A stretch of 21,107 nt of DNA from Bordetella parapertussis (GTDB taxonomy: Bacteria > Pseudomonadota > Gammaproteobacteria > Burkholderiales > Burkholderiaceae_C): NCBI GenBank assembly GCA_945878065.1, contig CAMDXA010000034.1, positions 1 to 21,107 on the forward strand, in the 5' to 3' direction. The translations under genes and the position numbers were made by a program. This document shows positions 15,169-20,440 of this stretch, piece after piece (the stretch's first letter is position 1; the number at the start of each line of letters is the position of its first letter). Under the pieces are notes generated by a model, which was not told the DNA's origin, made no database searches, and saw only the letters and a program-made list of their open reading frames with translations.

Positions 15169-15242
15169 AAAAAACACTTATCTTTACCTTTTTTGCAATT
15201 CTGCTTAGTGCAAAAGCATGGGCCGCTACCCAGACCGAGTGA
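15165..15242 (+). pseudogene. 25-codon signal-peptide stub after soxB
   Basis: From TTG 15165, overlapping the soxB stop (TTGA), a 25-residue frame reads like an almost perfect Sec signal peptide: two lysines, a hydrophobic core rich in Leu, Phe and Ile, then A-K-A-W-A-A and an immediate stop at 15240. Either this is the surviving start of an exported sox-linked protein truncated by deletion, or a tiny secreted or membrane peptide. No continuation is recognisable in the following 50 bases in any frame, so a remnant is favoured. No ribosome site beyond coupling to soxB is seen. Confidence 0.45.
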
Positions 15243-15283
15243 TTTCATAATGAAATTATTTTTAATAAATTATTTTTAATAAA
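15242..15283. repeat. AT-rich palindrome and 14-bp tandem repeat before the DsrE gene
   Basis: A 15-bp dyad ATTTCAT-A-ATGAAAT (15242-15256) is followed by two exact copies of AAATTATTTTTAAT (15253-15266, 15267-15280) and three further bases of a third. The tract sits just upstream of the AGGGG ribosome site of the DsrE-family gene, so it could be a regulator site or simply a slippage-made AT tract marking the soxB-downstream deletion. Confidence 0.6.
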
Positions 15284-15295
15284 CAGGGGTAGAAA

Positions 15296-15730
15296 ATGAA
15301 CACAAAACGGGTTTTTCAAGTGCTGCTTGTTCTTGCAACCTCCGTCCTGCTGTGCAGCTTCGCCGTCGCCCAGGACCGGATTGTTTACCACATCGACGAT
15401 GCGGCGGCCCAGGCCACCAAAGGCCTGCGCAACATACGCAACCACCTGGATGTGGCCCCCGACACCAAGATTACGGTTGTGACTCATGCCAACGGAGTGG
15501 ATTTCTTGATGGACGGCGCCAAGGACACCAAGGACCCAAACATCGACTATGACTCCCTGGTGAGTTCGCTCAAGGCAAGAGGGGTCACTTTTGAGATCTG
15601 CGAAATCACGCTGCGAAACCGCAACCTCAAAAAAGAACAGTTCAACATGGACGCGACATTCACCCCGTCGGGGGTAGTGCGTATCGGGCGGCTGCAGAGC
15701 CGCGAAAACTTCGCCTACATCAAGCCGTGA
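15296..15730 (+). CDS. Exported DsrE-family protein
   Basis: A 144-residue protein with a Sec signal peptide (hydrophobic 6-22, cleavage near F-A-V-A-Q) and a DsrE/DsrF-like alpha/beta domain. Family features include V-Y-H-I-D-D near the mature N-terminus, V-V-T-H-A-N-G-V-D-F-L, G-V-T-F-E-I-C-E-I-T-L with Cys102 in the usual place, and a closing G-R-L-Q-S-R-E-N-F-A-Y-I-K-P. DsrE-type proteins carry or transfer sulfur on a cysteine; exported members are common near sox genes but are poorly characterised. AGGGG lies six bases before ATG 15296. It is separated from soxB by the stub and the AT-rich repeats and may have its own promoter. Confidence 0.8.
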   Translation: MNTKRVFQVLLVLATSVLLCSFAVAQDRIVYHIDDAAAQATKGLRNIRNHLDVAPDTKITVVTHANGVDFLMDGAKDTKDPNIDYDSLVSSLKARGVTFEICEITLRNRNLKKEQFNMDATFTPSGVVRIGRLQSRENFAYIKP

Positions 15731-15797
15731 GAAAAGGTCCGAGCGCCTTAGTGCCAGCAACCCTCGCTACGTACTGGTTCCAAGTTTAGTTATCGAA
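15731..15797. other. Short intergenic region, candidate left boundary of the element
   Basis: 67 bp between the convergent DsrE gene and the integrase gene. No tRNA, no clear terminator and no repeat shared exactly with the right side was found by eye. An attachment core might lie here, but I could not identify one. Confidence 0.3.
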
Positions 15798-16370
15798 TTA
15801 AACCAACTCCACAGCCGCTTTCAACTGGCTAGGGCTGCTGTACAGGTAAGCAGCAGTAGTGCTGATGCTGCGGTGACCTGCCAGCGTTTTCAAGATATGG
15901 ATGGCAGTGCCTTTGTTGGCCAGACTTGTTAAAAAAGTCCTTCTACCGCTGTGGCTGCTAGCGCCCTCAAGTCCAGCTCCCTCGTAGAGCAGGGCAAACG
16001 TTTGTGCCAAGCTGTTTGCGTTGAAGCCTGCCCGGATGCTCTTTTGACTTGCAAAGAATGGGTAGTTGCGATCCACGCACTTGGCTTGCAGTGCGTAGGA
16101 TTGCAATTCTGTTTTGAGCTTGGCGCTGACAAAAACAGTACGTGCATGACGGCCTTTGGTCATGTCGGGCAGCAAGCGGATCTCATCTTTAATCTCTCCA
16201 TCTGTGGTTGTGACATCGCACCAGCGTAAGCAGGCTACTTCACCGATTCTCAAACCTGCCCAGTGTGTGAGCAGCATCATTGATTTGTTGCGGGCCGCGT
16301 ACTTGCGTGTATTGATATGCGTTAACAAGCGCTCAATTTCAGCAGTTGTCAGTGTCTTTGCTTGTGCCAT
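15798..16370 (-). CDS. Minimal tyrosine recombinase / integrase
   Basis: A 190-residue protein consisting almost only of the tyrosine-recombinase catalytic domain. The full catalytic set is present: Arg41 (G-L-R-I-G-E), Lys72, His140-x2-Arg143 (S-S-H-S-G-R-R-T-F), His166 (L-A-G-H-R-S) and nucleophile Tyr175 (A-A-Y-L-Y). The N-terminal core-binding (SAM-like) domain of most integrases is missing or reduced to the first 20 residues. Start 16370 is chosen because AGGAG lies eight bases upstream; ATGs at 16376 and 16409 are in frame but the former is too close to that site. It is transcribed away from the other genes of the element toward the sox side, as expected of an integrase at an element end. 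Confidence 0.85.
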   Translation of the reverse strand: MAQAKTLTTAEIERLLTHINTRKYAARNKSMMLLTHWAGLRIGEVACLRWCDVTTTDGEIKDEIRLLPDMTKGRHARTVFVSAKLKTELQSYALQAKCVDRNYPFFASQKSIRAGFNANSLAQTFALLYEGAGLEGASSHSGRRTFLTSLANKGTAIHILKTLAGHRSISTTAAYLYSSPSQLKAAVELV

Positions 16371-16412
16371 GGTCATGTCTCCTAAATCATTTGTTTGCGT
16401 TAAATGCATTGT

Positions 16413-16438
16413 GTTTTCATATATTTATCTGGACAACC
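16413..16438 (-). promoter_or_regulatory. Shared leader motif upstream of the integrase
   Basis: On the minus strand GGTTGTCCA (16438-16430) is followed, after a short AT-rich spacer, by TGAAAAC ending at 16413. The same two blocks occur before the DUF6876 and DUF6641 genes. TTGTCC could be a weak -35 with CACAAT (16413-16408) as -10. Confidence 0.4.
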
Positions 16439-16897
16439 TGAGTCCTGCCAAAGTGATGGGTTTCTCTGCTGGAGCAGGGTAAAATGAAATGGCTGTGGAT
16501 AACTTTTTCACGGTTTTTTTCTTCAATGATTTCAACGCTCAAACTTTGAAATCTATGAAAAGCTAAGTTTTTCGTGATTTTTCTTGGATAACTCACACGC
16601 TCTGTGGATAACCAGCGCAGATTGCATAGCAAGCCCTACAAGAACTGATCAATCCTGTCAGCACCCAAAGTATTCGGGCTTGTAAATCGATGCGCTGTAG
16701 CGTGCTTTAAACGGTGGGTTTTTGTAGGCACTGACATGCTGACAGTAACTCTGCAGCAAATTCGTGAGATTTTCGCCACGACCTAGCTCGCTGCCAAAAT
16801 GGTCCTACAGGTCTAAATTTCTGGGCTGCGGATTTTTAAGGACCAGTACTTGAACTTCTTGCCTGGTGAATTTAGACCAGTGTCCCGCCAAATCATC

Positions 16898-16937
16898 GGG
16901 TTACCAACTATCGGTTGTCCAACTACGCGTCTGAAAC
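16898..16937 (+). promoter_or_regulatory. Shared leader motif upstream of the DUF6876 gene
   Basis: Three blocks in order: GGGTTACCAA (16898-16907), GGTTGTCCAA (16913-16922) and GTCTGAAAC (16929-16937). The same three blocks in the same order precede the DUF6641 gene at 19346-19388. The first two also form an imperfect direct repeat with each other. This suggests a common transcription factor or a duplicated leader. Confidence 0.5.
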
Positions 16938-16973
16938 AAAACTGTGGTCATGTTGACAAACAGGAACACAGAG

Positions 16974-17354
16974 ATGAAAACACACCGAGAACTTCAGCAG
17001 TTGGGTTTAGACAATTGCACCATGTCTCGATTCACAGGCACAACAGCCTATTACAGAATCAGTCGCAGACATCTGTTGACCGACGGCACCAAGCACTTGG
17101 CAGAAAAGGCGGCTTGCTTTTGGATGATGGATGCCATTGCCAGTCACCTGTGTGAGATTGGTACTGAGGACTGGTTTGTAGTGGTCCACGTTAAGGTCAC
17201 TGAGGGCAGGGCGGTGATGATCTACGAAGATGGCAATGACAAGGAACACGCCAGGCAGGAGATTCCATATACAGACTTTCCGCTGGACTCGATCACGCTC
17301 TATGCCTGTTGGGATCAGGAGAACTGGGTGATCATGCTGCCTAGCGAGTATTGA
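16974..17354 (+). CDS. DUF6876-family protein
   Basis: A 126-residue soluble protein. I recognise it as DUF6876 from the pattern R-F-T-G-T-T-A-Y-Y-R, T-D-G-T-K-H-L-A-E-K-A, F-W-M-M-D-A-I-A-S-H and the ending Y-T-D-F-P-L-D-S-I-T-L-Y-x-n-L-P-S-E-Y. The family is common on plasmids, phages and integrative elements and has no established function. ATG 16974 has CAGGAA seven bases upstream; an in-frame ATG at 16944 would overlap that site. It shares its upstream leader blocks with the DUF6641 gene 2.4 kb away. Two cysteines in the middle and a tryptophan-rich C-terminal half are notable. Confidence 0.68.
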   Translation: MKTHRELQQLGLDNCTMSRFTGTTAYYRISRRHLLTDGTKHLAEKAACFWMMDAIASHLCEIGTEDWFVVVHVKVTEGRAVMIYEDGNDKEHARQEIPYTDFPLDSITLYACWDQENWVIMLPSEY

Positions 17355-17723
17355 CCTGACTAGGGCCCGCTTGAATGCTGTGGAATCCATACTGCGCCCA
17401 CAGCAACCAACGAGCGTCTTGACTGCTTGGTGCCCGAACTTCAGTGCGAACAACTTGGCTGCGACCATTGTTGGCTCGGACTCTGACGGATGCTTGGTAG
17501 GTATGCATCCAGTATTTAGCCCCAACAAGTAGCGCATCTATATCCCGACCAATTCCGGAATCAGTGCCAGTCGAAAAAACAAGGACTCGCTTGAATTGGG
17601 ATCAATCAGGTCAATGACCCAGGTAATTGGGCTATTTGGGTATATGGGAAGTGGCAACAATTACTATAAGCGCATGACTTTTTGAGATTTGTCGGGTAAT
17701 CTGTATATTCCAGCTAAATACCT
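17355..17723. other. 369-bp gap before the polymerase-like gene
   Basis: I see no assignable gene. A 59-codon plus-strand frame ends at the TAG at 17529-17531 but lacks a ribosome site and any recognised motif. The last 50 bp hold a promoter-like sequence for the next gene. Confidence 0.35.
17682..17709 (+). promoter_or_regulatory. Probable promoter of the polymerase-like gene
   Basis: TTGAGA at 17682-17687, a 16-bp spacer, then TATATT at 17704-17709. Transcription would start near 17716, only a few bases before the GTG at 17724 but 53 bases before the TTG at 17769, which has a strong AAGGGGG ribosome site. This spacing favours the later start. Confidence 0.5.
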
Positions 17724-19259
17724 GTGAATTTCAGGATTTCTCAAGTCCTGACAGCAAGGGGGCAGCGCTTGATCAAGATCACCATTGACGCAAAGGTTTA
17801 CGAAGCCCTGAGCTTGGCGTTCCCTAAACCTGCCAACTCAGCGCACAGAGCCTTGGCTAAATACATCCGAGTGCTTGAGAACAAGCTTTTTAAAAGCCTG
17901 CACTTTGCAGCTACACCCCTGCAGCAAAAGTTAGATCTGTTCACCATTTCCCTTAAAGAACTTGCAAATGAGGGCGGTCAAATCGGTGCTCAAAAGATGG
18001 TCTTGCACAGATGGCTGCGTGAAAACAATCTGAGCCTCGTGGAACCCGTGATCCTTGGATCCAACTTGACTGGTGGTGTTAGTCAATGCCGCTTGACGGA
18101 TCTTGTGACCATGGTGGACACCTTGGCTATTGAGGAAACCATATTGACATCTATCAGCAGTGACCGAGAGTTAGATCAGTACCTAGGTGGAGATGAATTC
18201 AGCTGTTATCAATTGTTCAACCTGCTTTACCCAGAAATAAAACGCCGAGCCACTGATGCAGAGCTTGACGATTTATTTGATGTACTGCCTGTGGACGTTG
18301 ACAGCGTCAAGAGTTACATCGTGTGGCTGAGTACAGAAGCTGAGCTCATCACTTTACAAAAGAAGAATCAAGCCCTGCGGCAAGCTCGGATTATTTTGGC
18401 GATAGCCAGCGTGATGAATGGCTACTACCTGCAACGTAAAAAGCCCAGTGACTTTGGCCGCTTGTACTACGAGGGCGTGAGCGTGCAAAACATCAACAAG
18501 GAGCTGCGCCGAGCAGTGCTTGGTGACTGCTGGGAATATGACATCCGCAGCAGCGTGGTGGCTTGGAAGATGGGCTGGGCCGAGCAATACATAGGCAGTC
18601 GAGGGCAGGGCGCAGATCTGCGAAAGGTATTCAGCGCCACTTTGGGATTCTTGGAGGACAAGAATGACTTCATGGCCACTGTGCGCCACTTCACCTTTGA
18701 TGAGAGCAGCCCAGTACCCCTGGACCTTCAGCCCAAACTACTTAAGCAAGCTTTTACTGCAATCAGCTTTGGCGCTAGGGTAACCACACACGGATGGCAA
18801 AACGAATCAGGTGGTTGGTCAAATCCCGCATTGGTAGACATTATCAGGAACAGCACAGATAGGGATAGGTTCCTAAATGACTTGACAGTTCAGGCCTTTA
18901 TCAAAGAACAGGGTATCTTGGATGCACACCTGTATGAGCGTGTCAAAGCTCAGCGCCGGGACTTGCTTAGCAAGCCTTTCCTGCAAACACCCAGTGGCAG
19001 ACCCAGTAAATCCAAGATCTTGGCCTACCTTTACCAGCACGATGAGACCGAGATCATGGATATCGTGCGCGCAACCGCCTTGGACCATGGCCGCGGTTTG
19101 CTGGCCAGCGTACATGACGCGTTATTTTTTAAACGTAAATTGGGTGCGGACTTAAAGCACGAGTTGGAATTGACCATGCGCGAATACTCCAACAACCCCT
19201 ACTGGCACCTTAGTCCGAAAGAATTACAGCGCTACGAACCTCGCTTGTTAGATGCCTAG
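17724..19259 (+). CDS. Divergent palm-domain polymerase-like protein (family A / T7-RNAP superfamily?)
   Basis: 511 residues from GTG 17724; TTG 17769 (residue 16) has a much better ribosome site, AAGGGGG, and may be the true start. I do not recognise a named family. The C-terminal half shows polymerase-like motifs in the right order. Motif A-like: W-E-Y-D273-I-R-S-S. Motif B-like: K341-x7-F349-G350, the same spacing as K-x7-Y-G in E. coli Pol I and T7 RNA polymerase. A Q438-x2-E-x2-I-M helix follows. Motif C-like: S-V-H464-D465-A, as in the H-D-E and H-D-S motifs of those enzymes. Residues 1 to about 230 are helical and unassigned. No exonuclease or zinc motif is evident. A role in copying or transcribing the element is inferred. 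Confidence is high that the gene is real and moderate for its function. Confidence 0.6.
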   Translation: MNFRISQVLTARGQRLIKITIDAKVYEALSLAFPKPANSAHRALAKYIRVLENKLFKSLHFAATPLQQKLDLFTISLKELANEGGQIGAQKMVLHRWLRENNLSLVEPVILGSNLTGGVSQCRLTDLVTMVDTLAIEETILTSISSDRELDQYLGGDEFSCYQLFNLLYPEIKRRATDAELDDLFDVLPVDVDSVKSYIVWLSTEAELITLQKKNQALRQARIILAIASVMNGYYLQRKKPSDFGRLYYEGVSVQNINKELRRAVLGDCWEYDIRSSVVAWKMGWAEQYIGSRGQGADLRKVFSATLGFLEDKNDFMATVRHFTFDESSPVPLDLQPKLLKQAFTAISFGARVTTHGWQNESGGWSNPALVDIIRNSTDRDRFLNDLTVQAFIKEQGILDAHLYERVKAQRRDLLSKPFLQTPSGRPSKSKILAYLYQHDETEIMDIVRATALDHGRGLLASVHDALFFKRKLGADLKHELELTMREYSNNPYWHLSPKELQRYEPRLLDA

Positions 19260-19345
19260 CGTCTTAGGGCTGCGTATAAGGCACAGATTCAACCAGACCA
19301 AGAGTCGCGTCTGTCAACCAAGCGCTGGAGTCCTTCCAGATGGAT

Positions 19346-19388
19346 GGGTTACCAATGATTTTGGTTGCCCAAAGCCAGGGTCTGAAAC
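19346..19388 (+). promoter_or_regulatory. Shared leader motif upstream of the DUF6641 gene
   Basis: GGGTTACCAA (19346-19355), GGTTGCCCAA (19363-19372), GTCTGAAAC (19380-19388): the same ordered blocks as before the DUF6876 gene, with spacers differing by one or two bases. TTGCCC (19365-19370) with TAAATT (19389-19394) at 18-bp spacing could be a weak promoter. Confidence 0.5.
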
Positions 19389-19428
19389 TAAATTAGTGAT
19401 TCCTGCAACACACACACAAGGAGTAACT

Positions 19429-19920
19429 ATGTCAGGTTTAAGCGCATTGAAATTAGTCACTGGCAAACCCCAGCAGGCCAACAGCCCGCAGCATGCACGA
19501 CGACAAAAGCTGTGTAGCAAATTGGATGAGCAAATTCAATTGGCCAAAGCCCAGCTGTCAGGCACGGAGTTTTTGTCCTTCAAAACCCGCACTGTCAAGG
19601 ACGAAGCCACAGGGGATAGTCGACGGGTTTCCGTTCCCAAGAAACTCAAACCCTGGTGGTGGACGGATGACAAGGGCAAGTTCTGCATCACAGTGCGATA
19701 TGGTGCAAAAACCTTAGAAATCGTTGAAGGCAAGAACGCCATTGAAACTGAGAGCATGGCCGAGGTGATCTCTACGCTGGAGCTGTTACGCAAAGCTGTG
19801 GACTCGGGGGACTTGGACAAACGCATTGCCGCAGTCAGCGGCTTGGTGAAAGCGGGGTTTGAAACCGATGCGGCCCAGTCCAAGAAATCCACCTTGAAAC
19901 TGCCATCCAAGTCTGTCTAA
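19429..19920 (+). CDS. DUF6641-family protein
   Basis: A 163-residue soluble, lysine-rich protein. I recognise the pattern of DUF6641: M-S-x-L-S-A-L-K-L-V-T, K-L-D-E-Q-I-Q-L-A-K-A-Q, V-P-K-K-L-K-P-W-W-W-T-D-D-K-G-K and V-R-Y-G-A-K-T-L-E-I-V-E-G-K-N-A-I-E. The family is found in betaproteobacterial and gammaproteobacterial accessory DNA; its function is unknown. ATG 19429 has AAGGAG five bases upstream. An in-frame extension back to 19252 runs through the leader blocks and is rejected. The tryptophan triplet amid basic residues would suit nucleic-acid or protein binding, which is speculation. It is probably the last gene of the element, 170 bp after the polymerase-like gene. Confidence 0.65.
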   Translation: MSGLSALKLVTGKPQQANSPQHARRQKLCSKLDEQIQLAKAQLSGTEFLSFKTRTVKDEATGDSRRVSVPKKLKPWWWTDDKGKFCITVRYGAKTLEIVEGKNAIETESMAEVISTLELLRKAVDSGDLDKRIAAVSGLVKAGFETDAAQSKKSTLKLPSKSV

Positions 19921-20209
19921 GTCAGCCTAACCTTCGGCAATAGGAGGGCATCCTCTGACCGTCTGACTTTGCATGAGTATTAACAGCAATTAAAGTCGTA
20001 TACAACTCATTAAAGTCGTAAACAGCCCTCTAGCATTCATGCGGGTTTGCATGGAGGCAATTTTGAGAGGCATTTATTAAATTCGTAAATACATGGAATT
20101 TGAACCCGCTTTGCAAGCATTCAGTGCAATTTTGCAAGGCTTCATCAAACGCTCATTTTAACTATTGGCTTACCCCAGCTCCGCGCCCCCTTTGCTATCT
20201 AAGGCATAG
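19921..20209. other. Non-coding stretch with ATTAAAGTCGTA repeats, candidate right boundary
   Basis: No gene is visible. ATTAAAGTCGTA occurs exactly at 19989-20000 and 20009-20020 with a 20-bp period, and a one-mismatch copy ATTAAATTCGTA is at 20076-20087. Copies lie between the last element gene and the debris, where integrase arm sites or an attachment site might be. Confidence 0.5.
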
Positions 20210-20440
20210 AATTTCTGTTGGCGCGACCTTGACACGGCGGACCTGCAGCGCCTCGCGGTTTTGGTCTTTCTCCATGATATCGGCAAAGCCAATTCTGGTT
20301 TTCAGTCACGCCGATGGAAGTCGCCTGAGCGCCCGCCTGGGTATTGGCCCACCTCGCCGTTTGGGCACGGGCCCGAAGGTTGGGAGCTGATTGCTGGTCG
20401 CCTTTTCTTGCAAAGGTCGCGCTGTCTGGCCTTAGTGTAA
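20210..20440 (+). pseudogene. Fragment resembling the Cas3 HD nuclease domain
   Basis: An open stretch of 76 codons between TAG (20207-20209) and TAA (20438-20440), without a start codon, reads D-L-D-T-A-D-L-Q-R-L-A-V-L, then F-L-H-D-I-G-K-A-N-S-G-F-Q-S-R, and about 25 residues on F-G-H-G-P-E-G-W-E-L. The H-D-x-G-K-x-x-x-x-F-Q motif followed by G-H is typical of the HD nuclease part of CRISPR-associated Cas3. The first HD-domain histidine, the helicase and any start are missing. Similarity appears to end near 20385, where IS91-like sequence begins in another frame. It could be another HD phosphohydrolase, but the F-Q and G-H-G-P context favours Cas3. No repeat-spacer array is in the window. 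Confidence 0.5.

Larger units (their letters stand above)
16371..16973. other. 600-bp non-coding region with DnaA-box-like repeats and dyads
   Basis: No convincing gene. Two exact TGTGGATAA sequences (16494-16502, 16603-16611; the reverse of the DnaA box TTATCCACA) flank an AT-rich stretch of about 100 bp, and a degenerate TTGGATAA lies at 16584-16591. Further inverted repeats are CTGTCAGCA (16655-16663) with TGCTGACAG (16737-16745), and GGTCTAAATT (16810-16819) with AATTTAGACC (16869-16878). The region may hold a replication origin, integrase arm sites or a structured RNA. Confidence 0.5.

Noticed and set aside
15731..15797. tRNA gene as integration target beside the integrase
   Set aside because: No cloverleaf or CCA-like 3' end is visible on either strand.
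16494..16611. Chromosomal oriC
   Set aside because: Only two exact DnaA boxes, no dnaA, dnaN or other origin-linked genes, and the setting is a mobile element; a local element origin is the most that can be suggested.
17007..17537. Minus-strand frame of 176 codons across DUF6876 and the following gap
   Set aside because: Mostly antisense to a recognised family; the part in the gap has no recognisable motif.
19943..19956. GGAGG-GCAT-CCTCT hairpin after the DUF6641 gene as a terminator
   Set aside because: Short stem with a wobble pair and no following T-run.
19989..20087. ATTAAAGTCGTA repeats as a small CRISPR array
   Set aside because: The repeat is only 12 bp, spacing is 8 and then 55 bases, and one copy is imperfect; this does not fit repeat-spacer geometry.
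20094..20162. 22-codon frame starting M-E-F-E-P-A-L-Q-A-F as the start of the Cas3-like gene
   Set aside because: It ends in a stop, is in AT-rich DNA unlike the HD fragment, and a link would need an unproven deletion.
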